DNA of 64,000 nt from Anoplolepis gracilipes (taxonomy: Eukaryota; Arthropoda; Insecta; Hymenoptera; Formicidae), in the NCBI RefSeq assembly GCF_047496725.1, contig NW_027328669.1:1204501-1268500 (forward strand), given 5' to 3'. Below are positions 55,640 through 64,000 of the stretch, one piece after another; position 1 is the stretch's first letter; the number at the start of each line of letters is the position of its first letter. Below the pieces are notes generated by a model. That model was not told the origin of the DNA. It was given only the letters and a program-made list of their open reading frames with translations, and ran no database searches. The position numbers were made by a program, and so were the translations under genes.

Positions 55640-55905
55640 AACTAGCGCTTTCGCGTTATCGGCTAGAGTCGGTAACTAGTATAATGGATAACTTATATTA
55701 GAGTTGGTAACTTATCTGTTAGAATGTAGTGAATAACTTATCGGCTAAGATGTAATAGGTAACTTATTGTTTAGACTTAGACTGTTGGTTATGATTGGTG
55801 TTTTATTGTTATTGTTATTGTTAGGGCCGTGCTTGTTGGCAGCACAGCGGTCCAGGTGCTTTCTTAAAGCTAATAGGTTGAAAAATTTGGTGCTGGAACG
55901 TAACA
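55640..55905 (-). mobile_element. U3-end fragment of the 12.4-kb gypsy family LTR
   Basis: The right end reads TTTGGTGCTGGAACGTAACA, the minus-strand start of the LTR. Upstream it keeps the GTAACTTATC motif array in at least five copies (55670-55760). A ~60-bp stretch (55800-55875, TTGTTATTGTTATTG then GGCAGCACAGCGG) is not in the other LTRs and looks inserted. Confidence 0.75.
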
Positions 55906-55911
55906 CATATA

Positions 55912-56286
55912 CAGGGTGTCCCGGAACACCCTTAACAACGCTCGTGAGCAGGTAGGGCACAGTAAACTGAACAAAAGTCTTATATCATTTTGCGATTTTC
56001 GCAATAATTATTAAAATATTAATTAAAAACGCTTAGCAAATATTATATTGCTACAAGATGTCCGGTAGTAATCGCCCCAACTCTCTAGGGCAGATAGAAT
56101 AGGTCAAACTGAACATAAAAGTCCTGTATCATTTTGCAATTAGCTCAATAATTATTGAACTGTTAATTAAAAACGCTCAGGGTATGCTGAGCGCTATATG
56201 CGGCGCGCACTTATAAGACATTTTTGTTCAGTTTACTGTGCCTTATCTGCTCACGAGCGTTGTTAAAGATGTTCCGGGACACCCAG
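55912..56286. mobile_element. Palindromic MITE A (CAGGGTGTCC ends, TA target)
   Basis: Starts TA|CAGGGTGTCCCGGAACA and ends TGTTCCGGGACACCCAG|TA. The arms match inwards through CAACGCTCGTGAGCAG and GCACAGTAAACTGAACAAAA.  TA target and CAGGGTG ends fit the Tc1/mariner group. Confidence 0.75.
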
Positions 56287-56298
56287 TATATGTATATA

Positions 56299-56768
56299 CA
56301 GGGTGTTCCATAATTCGCGAACGAAGGTCAGGTACAGGTAGAGTAGGTTAAATTGAGTAAAAAAGTTATCTACCATTTTGCAATTTTCATAATTGTTAAT
56401 GAAATATTAATTATAAGAGATCAACCAATCGACGCCCGACAGGAGCGCGCGGCACGAAGAAGCCTCCCACTGTTACTTGATATTAGGCGCACCGACGAAG
56501 CGGTGGGAGAAACGCTCTGCATTGACAACCTGAAGAGTCATTCCTCAAGAGTTGTTTTTCCCACCGCTTCGTCGGCGCGTCTAGTATCAAGTAATAGTAG
56601 AAGGCTTCTTCGTGCCGCGCACTCCTGCCGGGCGCCGATTGACTGATCTCTTATAATTAATATCTCATTAACTATTGCGAAAATTTCAAAATGGTAGATA
56701 ACTTTTTTACTCAGTTTAACCTACTCTACCTGTACCTGACGAGTGTTCGCGAGTTATGGGACACCCTG
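56299..56768. mobile_element. Palindromic MITE B (CAGGGTGTTC/GGGACACCCTG)
   Basis: A full-length hairpin from TA|CAGGGTGTTCCATAA to GGGACACCCTG|TA. Inner landmarks CGGCACGAAGAAGCCTCC and TTACTTGATATTAGGCGC have inverted partners, and CACCGCTTCGTCGGCGC closes the stem. Shares inner motifs with MITE D. Confidence 0.8.
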
Positions 56769-56776
56769 TATATATG

Positions 56777-56784
<8 letters not shown>

Positions 56785-56826
<42 letters not shown>

Positions 56827-56843
56827 CATATATACAGGGTGTC

Positions 56844-56888
<45 letters not shown>
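56785..56888. repeat. (TA)n runs around an isolated MITE end
   Basis: Two TA microsatellites (56785-56820 and 56847-56888) flank CAGGGTGTCCC at 56834-56844, a lone copy of the MITE terminal motif with nothing behind it. Confidence 0.8.
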
Positions 56889-56891
<3 letters not shown>

Positions 56892-56897
56892 TATATA

Positions 56898-57382
56898 CAG
56901 GGTGTCCCCGAATTGGCGGATCAACTCTCGTGGGTAGATAGAGCGTGTTAAACTAAAGAGAAAAATCTTAATCATTTTGCTAAATTCGCAATAATTAAGA
57001 TATAAATTAATAAAGATCGGCCAATACGTGCCAGGATAAGCGTGAGCAAAAAAACCTCCTACTTGTTACTTGATACTAGGCGCGCGGCGAGACAGTAGGC
57101 GGAGCGCTCTATAAAGGACGTACAAAGGACGTACAAAGAGCGTACTGAAAGAGACATGTACAGTGCGCTCTGCGTTTATGTCTTGCCGCGCGCCTAGTAT
57201 CAAGTAACAACTGGGAGGTTTCTTCGCGCCGCGCGCTTATACTGGCACGGATTGGCCGATCTTTATTAATTTATATCTCATTAATTATTGCGAATTTAGC
57301 AAAATAATATAAGATTTTTTTCTTCAGTTTAACACGCTCTATTTACCCACGAGAGTTGATCCGCCAATTCGAGGACACCCTG
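56898..57382. mobile_element. Palindromic MITE D (CAGGGTGTCC ends)
   Basis: TA|CAGGGTGTCCCCGAATTGGC to GCCAATTCGAGGACACCCTG|TA. Arms pair throughout (TCAACTCTCGTGGGTA, TTACTTGATACTAGGCGCGC). Loop contains a short duplicated GGACGTACAAAG. Non-coding. Confidence 0.8.
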
Positions 57383-57506
57383 TATACATATACATATATA
57401 CATATATATATATATACAAATAACTGAAGTCTCTTAGATCTTAAAAGAAAAAAAGATTCGGACAAGTGTATGTATGAACAATTAAATTAGAATTGTTAAT
57501 ACTTAC

Positions 57507-57636
57507 CTTTTGACATTAAAACTTTATCAAAGCTTATTTCATCCCAGTCACTTTCTGGCTCGTATATGTTACAAATTGCTGTATTAACCTTTATATTTTC
57601 GTAAGGAGGCAATTGAAATGTATTATTTTCCGAAAA
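57507..57636 (-). CDS. Exon-like frame, unrecognised
   Basis: Minus strand between TTAG and AAAG|GTAAGT: FSENNTFQLPPYENIKVNTA, ICNIYEPESDWDEISFDKVL, MSK. Acidic, with no domain. Good splice borders make it a plausible exon of a host or transposon gene, but no partner exon was found. Confidence 0.3.
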
Positions 57637-57639
57637 CTA

Positions 57640-58580
57640 ACTAATTGGTATAATGCAAAAATCACCTGTAGATATCTTACAAATATTATATTTCAACATT
57701 ATACATCAAATTTTATTTCAAGAGGCTTTGCTAATAACTAAAAAAAGCTTTAGGCCGAGTGTGTGATTGCACCAGTCTTTGTTCCTGATTTTTCCAGATT
57801 TTAAACTCCTTTGGGGTGCTTTTTGTACGTGAGACGCTCCTTTTTATATATCCCCGTTTTATATATATATATATATATATAAGCGCAATTAAAATATACA
57901 GCATATACAGAGACTGGATTGCGGTGCCGTTTCTTCTCCAAGCGTGCGCTTGCAGGAAACGATGTGAGAAGTAGTATTGTTTACGCCGCGACGGTCTAGC
58001 GTCTAACACCATTAGGTAGAGTTCAACAATATTTTATATTGTACTCTCAAATTATTCTTTAACTATTTTGTTCACTAAAAATTCATATTGTTCCCTTATA
58101 ATAATAACAGCATTGATCCGAAAGTGATATCTTTGCTGGTCTGATCTCAGACCTTTGAAGGATTGAAACGACGAAACTCCATTTTTTTGACATTTTGCCT
58201 GAGGAAATCTTTTGAGGAATAAATTAGCTTTTATAGTAAACAATAAATATGCTTTTTCTCTTCAGTCTTTTCATTATGATTCTCCTTTAAATTTTCTTTT
58301 CCCTTATTTCGTTTTTCTTTAATATTTTATTATTTCACATTTGGTGTTTTTATTTAATTTGAGGTATTTTCCTTTGATGTACTATTTTCAATTTCTCTTT
58401 TCCTTATTTGTTTGCTGCATCTCTGTAAAAAATTTTAAAATTATTTTATACATTTTAATTTATAAATTTAACTTTTTAAAGCGACTTTGTGTTTCGGTCA
58501 CGATTCTAAAGCGGACTGACTTCGATTTCTCCTCGCAAACAACTAGCATTGATAGTGAAAAATAGTATATAGTTATATAA
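57640..58580. other. AT-rich interval, no gene seen
   Basis: AT-rich with a (TA)n run at 57859-57880. Minus-strand frames at 57731-58012 and 58052-58243 have no recognisable features. Confidence 0.45.
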
Positions 58581-58586
58581 TTATAG

Positions 58587-59030
58587 TGTGCGGTTCTGGC
58601 GCAGTGAGTTGAGCGTCTGCTCACTGTGCCTAAGATCTTGGGTTCAAATCCGAACAGAATCATCGAATTTTTATTCGATGTTATTTGATCGCCACCTCTC
58701 GGAAGGCAATGGAAAAACCACCGAGAGTATCTTGCCGCAAAAAGAACTCTCTCTATCTAGGTCGTTCGGAACCGGCATTAAACAGTAGGTTCCTATGACT
58801 GCAGATAAGACGCTCTCTGCGGTCATATGCTAGAGGGAACGGAAAAAAGGTTTTTGCAAAATAGTAGGGGTGCCAATAATCCACAAAACCTAGCAGAAAA
58901 TGCTGGAACTCAAATTATTGACACTCTCAAATAACGGGGGTCACAATGGCACTAATAGAGAGCTAGGTGACAACAGCAAGGACTGTTACTAGTCCCCATT
59001 CGTCATAATACACTACTACTACTACTACTA
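58587..59030 (+). mobile_element. tRNA-derived SINE with (CTA)n tail
   Basis: The head GTGCGGTTCTGGCGCAGTGA contains an A box (TGGCGCAGTGAG, about 58597) and, about 33 bp on, a B box (GGTTCAAATCC, 58641-58651), the internal RNA polymerase III promoter of tRNA-derived SINEs. The unrelated body (ATCTTGCCGCAAAA, TATCTAGGTCGTTCGG, GACTGCAGATAAGACGC) matches the 5'-truncated copy at 8873-9062. It ends in a short CTA repeat tail instead of poly-A. Full length about 440 bp; no coding capacity. Confidence 0.8.
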
Positions 59031-59445
59031 TATAATTATATATTTTAGCACATATAATTCCAGGAATATCAAGTTCTTAAATTAATTTTAAATAAAACTA
59101 ATAAACGAAATTGTACTGAGAAAACATTTCGTTTAGTTTTATTTAAAATTAATTCAAAGACTTATTATATTACTTAGTAATATTCCTAAAAATTGTATTA
59201 AAGCAATAATGATAAAAAATATTAGTAAAAAATAAGCGTAAATAACAATATTCTAGTATACCTATATAATGATGAAAATATACCTCTTTTAATGATATAA
59301 AATTATATATATACGTATATGTATGTACCTATTTGTTTAAGTATGTATACATAATATATTATATCAATTCAAATTATATGAATTAAATAATGCAAACATT
59401 AATATATGAACTTAATATTCCAACGTTTTAAATCGAAACATGTCA
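59031..59445. repeat. Left arm of ~400-bp inverted repeat
   Basis: Pairs with 60850-61275 in inverted orientation (for example ATTCCTAAAAATTGTATTAA, GTATACCTATATAATGATGA). Contains a nested hairpin around TTTTAAATAAAACTAA / TTAGTTTTATTTAAAA. Confidence 0.85.
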
Positions 59446-60110
59446 TCTTTAAGTGACAGAGTCCGTATCGGAAAAATTTTTATGAAACAAGTCGGTGGGT
59501 GCTGGGACTGTCTCCCTTAGATGACAAAGTCCGCACTGGCGATGTTTTTATGAAGCAAGCTGGTGGGTGCTGGGACTGTCATCTTTAAGTGACAGAGTCT
59601 GTACCGGAGAAATTTTTATGAAACAAGTCGGTGGATGCTGGGACTGTCATCTTTAAGTGACAGAGTCCGCATCGGAAAAATTTTTATGAAACAAGTCGGT
59701 GGGTGCTGGGATTGTCTCCCTTAGATGACAAAGTCCGCACTAGCGATGTTTTTATGAAACAAGCTGGTGGGTGCTGGGATTGTCATCTTTGGATAGCAGA
59801 GTCCTCACCGGCAATGTTTTTATAAAACAAGCAGATGGGTGCTAGGACAGTCATCTCTAAGTGACAGAGTCCGCATCGGAGAAATTTTTATGAAACAATT
59901 GGTGGGTGCTGGGACTGTTTCCCTTAGATGACAAAGTCCGCACTGGCGTTGTTTTTATAAAACAAGCAGATGGGTGCTAGAACTGTTATCTCTAAGTGAC
60001 AGAGTCCGCACCGGCGATGTTTTTATAAAACAAGTAGATGAGTGTTGTAATTATCATCTTTGAGTGGCAGAGTCCGCACCAATGTTTTTATAAAATAAAC
60101 TTTATATATA
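59441..60110. repeat. ~69-bp tandem array, ten units of two types
   Basis: Units start near 59441, 59511, 59580, 59648, 59717, 59787, 59852, 59920, 59990 and 60056. Type 1 starts CATCTTTAAGTGACAGAGTC; type 2 starts CTCCCTTAGATGACAAAGTC. Both continue ATGTTTTTATGAAACAAG-like and GGTGGGTGCTGGGACTGT. Types are interspersed, so amplification involved multi-unit blocks. No coding frame. Confidence 0.88.
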
Positions 60111-60152
60111 TATGGATTATTAATAAATTTAAAAACTTTATGATCACTGAAC

Positions 60153-60709
60153 TTACAAGGAAAGGGTCCCCCTCCAATTTTAATGAGCTTTAAATATGTT
60201 GTAGTCTAGGTCAAAATAAGAGACACGTATTTTTTTATATGTGCTCTTACGGCCATTAAGGGGATGAAACTTCCTCCAAGCAAATCGGTTTTTATATTTC
60301 TTAGCGACTACCGTCAAAACAATAAGGGATATAAAAAAAAGTTTCGAATAAAAGTTTTATGGTTTTTAATGTACTTTAAAACTCCATAATCAGATTTTTC
60401 AAAAAGTGAAAGGAGGAGGGAGGATTTCGAAAAATATATTATAACATTTTAGAAAAATCTGATTCCACAGTTTTAAAGTACATTAAAAGCCATGAAACTT
60501 TTATTCGAAACTTTTTTTTATATCTCTTATTGTTTTGACGATATTCGCTCAGAAATATAAAAACCGATTTTTTTCAAAAGAGCATTTCACCTTAACGGCC
60601 GTAAGAGCACATATAAAAAAAATAAGTGTCTCCTATTTTGATCTAGACTACAACATATTCAAAGCTCATTAAAATCGGAGGGAGACACTTCTAACTCTTT
60701 CCTTGTTAG
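60153..60709. mobile_element. Palindromic MITE, copy 2 of family shared with 9430
   Basis: TTACAAGGAAAGGG... and ...CCTTTCCTTGTTAG-type ends, with the same inner landmarks as copy 1 (TTTTTAATGTACTTTAAAAC). Sits between the tandem array and the right inverted-repeat arm. Confidence 0.82.
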
Positions 60710-60849
60710 TGTCACTGCCTCTTCTGTACTTGTCAACATTTTCTATATACTATATACTATTGACTATTTTTTTTAATTCTATAATTTTATTAAAATATTT
60801 ATTCTTTATTTGCGACATCTCAAAATATATCGTCAATTAGCATTTTGTA

Positions 60850-61275
60850 AATATGTTTCGATTTAAAACGTATACTAAGTTCATATATTAATGTTTTTAA
60901 TTATTTAATTCATATAATTTGAATTAATATAATATATTATGTATACATACTTAAACAAATAGGTACATACATATACGTATGTAAATAATTTTATATCATT
61001 AAAAAAGGTATATTTTCATCATTATATAGGTATACTAGAATATTGTTATTTGCTTTCTTATTTAAGCTTATTTTCTACTACTATTTTTTTATCACTATTG
61101 CTTTAATACAATTTTTAGGAATATTAATAAGTAATATAATAAGTCTTCGAATTAATTTTAAATAAAACTAAACAAAATATTTTCTCAGTACAATTTCATT
61201 TAGTTTTATTTAAAATTAATTCAAGGACTTCCTGCAAATTGTGTATGTGCTAAAATATATAAATATAATTCTTAT
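60850..61275. repeat. Right arm of ~400-bp inverted repeat
   Basis: Inverted copy of 59031-59445, about 90-95% similar by impression. Confidence 0.85.
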
Positions 61276-61369
61276 ATAACTATACTGTAATTATTTTAAT
61301 AACAATTACATAACAATAAAATAATTTACATTACAATTATAACAATTAACATTTCAACGATTTATATAA

Positions 61370-61651
61370 CTGCTATAATATTTGGGTTAGTATATGTTAG
61401 TATATGTTTATATATAACTTATATATTACACGTTATATTTATCATATAACTACAATGTCCGTTGAATGGGAAATTACAACTAACGCAGATGTAACATGTA
61501 ATATATATAACTGCTATAATATTTGGGTTAGTATATGTTACATTTATATATAACTTATATATTACACGTTATATTTATCATATAACTACAATGTCCGTTG
61601 AATGGGAAATTACAACTAACGCAGATGTAACATGTAATATATATACGTTAT
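61370..61651. repeat. 141-bp tandem duplication
   Basis: CTGCTATAATATTTGGGTTA begins at 61370 and again at 61511; both units contain ATGTCCGTTGAATGGGAAAT. Nearly identical, so recent. Confidence 0.88.
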
Positions 61652-62185
61652 ATTACTTGTTACATTTCGTTTTATTACAGCAATATAGAGCAATTATATA
61701 TATTGGAGATTCTTTTTCTATTGGCTTTTCTTTCTCTTCTTTTTTTTTCCATAAGTTTCTTATTGTGATATCTATAATTAAAATAATATTTTATGATTAT
61801 CACGTGCTAACTGCAATAATTAATTATTATGAGTTATAATTTTTTACGTTTAGCATCTTCGTGCATTCATTATTATATATTTTAGAAAACAAGCTATGAT
61901 TTCTCAAGATAAATAGTACCAAAATTATTGCTCAACATTTGCCTTAGAAAATTCGACTTTAACTAGTGGAGGTGTGCCAGCTTGCTTACAAGAATAAAGT
62001 ACATTAACAAAATTAATTGCTGTTATGATTTTAGTTTCAAAATGTTTCCTTAATTTATTGCTCTTAAGTTATAGAGTACTGAATTTATTACTCAACATTT
62101 GATTTGGAAAACAATTGAGACCGGAATTGCGCGATCACCATAATGAGCTCCCTGGATGTTGTGTACTTTTAAAAGGTCATTTGCA
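61652..62185. other. AT-rich interval, no gene seen
   Basis: A plus-strand 82-codon frame at 61591-61839 is hydrophobic and without features; regarded as chance. Confidence 0.45.
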
Positions 62186-62189
62186 GATC

Positions 62190-62645
62190 GTGCTTATTTT
62201 CCGCCATCAATGTGGCATCATCAGCATAGCGCAAATTTTATTTGAATCTTCCTGTTTCCTATCCTGTACCCGGCGTCCACTTGTTTGACGTTTTTAATAA
62301 TTTCATCCAATTTAATATTAAAAAGCGTTGAACTTAGGCTATCTTCTTGTTTGATATCGATTATTGTTGATTACTGTCTCCATTAAGCTATAGGCCATCT
62401 TGATTTTGGTTAAATTGTTCGGGTTTAGTTCCTTAATAATTCCTAACATTTTGGTGTTTTTGTGGAACGGTTATCACGTCTTTAAGACGAACCCTGTCGA
62501 AATCCTGTTTCAAATAGACGAAGCACAGATTGGTTTGTCGAACTCGATGGATTTTTCGATTAACCGTCGTAGGATGAAAATTGTTTCTATTGTCGATTTA
62601 TTTTGCCGGAAGCCCTTCTGTTGCTGTAATGTATCTGTGATATTG
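62190..62645 (-). pseudogene. LINE reverse transcriptase fragment
   Basis: Minus strand, several frames: QQKGFRQNKSTIETIFILRR, IEKSIEFDKPICASF, IIKELNPNNLTKIKMA, LFNIKLDEIIKNVKQ and RYADDATLMA, covering RT blocks up to the catalytic YADD. Frames shift and stop repeatedly. Type resembles arthropod LINEs with YADD. Confidence 0.75.
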
Positions 62646-62699
62646 CAGCAACAGTAAAATGTCCGTTTGTGGAAATATTACAAAATAACATTGCAGCAA

Positions 62700-63540
62700 C
62701 ATGGCAATATAATATACATGCAATTATTACGTCCAGACTCGGAAAAAGGACGAGGTAATGGAAGGATGGAACTTACCCTTGTCGAAACGCGTTAAAGTCT
62801 TAAACGCTTTCGACTCGAACAAACTGTGCAAGGCCTGACCCGGTCAAAGACCTTGCGGGTCTCTTTTACTGGGTCAGTAGGCCGTTCGTTCAGTGATCCC
62901 TTTTTGGTAAGGGAATTTAATCTTTGTTACGCTGGACGGGACCTTGTGCGATTTGGGAGTCAGGGAAATATATTTGAAAGGGTTAATAAATTTAATTAAT
63001 AGATTAAAATTTTAATTTTATACATTTATTAATAGAAAATGAAAATATATATATAAGATTTAAAAAATTATTAACATTATAATTAGGCGGGTAATCTAAC
63101 TTATGAATGGGCTGACAGTGTGTGTGTTTGTGTGTGTTATGAGTGTGTGGGAGTTCACGGGTGTTACATAAATTCGGAAGGTCGTCAGTCAGATAATTTG
63201 GAGGTGGACTAAGAGGGACTTATTACCTGACTGGTATTTACACAATAATTCTTAAAATTTTAAAGGAAAGGGCAGCGAAGAAATTATAATTCTTGGAAAC
63301 TAATGGAAGGGGGAAATTTCCTCCAAAGGACCTCTATTGGAACGGCGAGGGGATATCTATAATCCGGAAGAAGCCACAGGATAACGGATCCGCTATGGTT
63401 AGATATAAGGACGGAGTAAAGAGTTTCTAAATCAACGGGCCCGGGCCCGATTGTATACGAGTCGTCTGGAAGGGGATTTTGGATCTCTGGGAGGATATTG
63501 AGTAGATATGAGAGGATCTAGAGGAGGGGGACGAGGCTCC
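62700..63540. other. Possible LTR remnant and spacer
   Basis: No gene. On the minus strand TGTAACACCCGTGAACTCCC starts near 63167, resembling an LTR start; a matching end was not delimited. Contains a (GT)n run at 63119-63138. Confidence 0.25.
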
Positions 63541-63544
63541 TGAA

Positions 63545-64000
63545 GCTCGGAATTGTCGCGTTATTCCCTTTTGGTGGAATTTGCGATTTCCTCCTCAAGG
63601 TCGACGACGATCTCGGCGATCTCACGAAGGGTTTCTCAAATTTTATCTGATTCTCCTTGAGTATCAGGTAAATTTTGAGGGGAAGATGGGGGTGAGTAGA
63701 TATATATAGAGAGTTCTAATCCAGGGATCTGAGGGAGGTGAGGTAAGCGGGGGGGAACCGCTTACCTCACCCGGTACTGATATGGGGAGGGAGTACCAAA
63801 TCTCCCCAAAATTGAGGAGGAAGGGGGGGTACCTAAATGTCCCCCAGATTGAGGGGGAAGGGGGAAGGGAGGGGGTACATATGCCTCCGCAGGTGGAGGA
63901 AGTGTCCTCTCCGACTGATTGCGGAGGTCTGATGGTGAGAGAGAGGAATGTTAACTGTTATAGACAAAATATTCACCCCACTCTGTTTATCCGTAATGTA
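63545..64000 (-). CDS. Proline-rich frame, partial, possibly gag-like
   Basis: Minus strand from the window edge: about 65 open codons, SDLRNQSERTLPPPAEAYVP, then PPPFPLPPQSGG and SILGRFGTPSPYQYR up to a stop within the hairpin at 63760; further down EIAEIVVDLEEEIANSTKRE. Pro-rich plus acidic helix could be a retroelement gag N-terminus. The region is purine-rich on the plus strand, which alone favours Pro-rich translations. Confidence 0.2.
63737..63771. repeat. Perfect 14-bp inverted repeat
   Basis: GGTGAGGTAAGCGG (63737-63750), loop GGGGGAA, CCGCTTACCTCACC (63758-63771). A strong hairpin in either strand. Confidence 0.95.

Noticed and set aside
56691..56975. Tyr/Ile-repeat frames in (TA)n DNA
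   Set aside because: Translations of TA microsatellites and MITE ends.
58590..58665. tRNA gene
   Set aside because: A and B boxes are present, but the sequence cannot be folded by eye into a full cloverleaf and continues into a SINE body that has a second copy.
59441..60110. Regular repeat array that could suggest a CRISPR
   Set aside because: Units are contiguous, ~69 bp, of two related types and without unique spacers; the genome is eukaryotic.

Overview
The window is AT-rich eukaryotic DNA, most likely from an insect and probably a hymenopteran such as an ant. That inference rests on the sevenless-type receptor remnant, EB-type cysteine-rich exons split by GT-AG introns, and the transposon families present. 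It is a transposon graveyard: no complete host gene is visible. Two host-derived loci can be supported, a decayed receptor of the sevenless/ROS1 family at the left end (about 3.8-8.1 kb, + strand) and three EB-module exons near 41.6-42.5 kb (- strand).

Layout. 0-8 kb: AT-rich DNA, then sevenless-like exons with stops, frameshifts and an inserted palindromic element. 8-16 kb: MITEs, a SINE fragment, a very long pyrimidine-rich tract, a LINE scrap and a piggyBac-like MITE. 16-26 kb: two minus-strand genes of a transposase-domain plus DUF4806-like transposon, a solo LTR, and a minus-strand gene with a SAM-like domain. 26-41.4 kb: a nest in which a Ty3/gypsy RT fragment was hit by a PIF/Harbinger element, and the Harbinger element then received a young 12.4-kb Ty3/gypsy element inside a TA microsatellite. 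43-49.6 kb: minus-strand gypsy and BEL/Pao fragments, including a chimeric gag-integrase junction. 51.4-54.8 kb: another Harbinger-type element containing a solo LTR of the 12.4-kb family. 55.6-64 kb: a fourth LTR fragment, three mariner-type palindromic MITEs, a tRNA-derived SINE, a long inverted-repeat element with a tandem array, a LINE RT scrap and a proline-rich reading frame.

The most interesting object is the element at 28102-40540. Its LTRs are about 2.49 kb, nearly identical to each other, and each carries two reading frames of 135 and about 141 codons. The second has three CxxC pairs, and its frame and all six paired cysteines survive in a much older solo LTR at 51592-54129. The body has gag with a zinc knuckle, pol (protease, RT, RNase H, integrase) reached through a textbook -1 frameshift signal (GGGAAAC, 5-nt spacer, 7-bp G+C stem), and a third gene whose product resembles chuvirus-type glycoproteins rather than the baculovirus-F-type envelopes usual in insect errantiviruses. 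Gag and env each contain reading-frame breaks in this copy.

All family assignments come from reading translations by eye. No database search was run.
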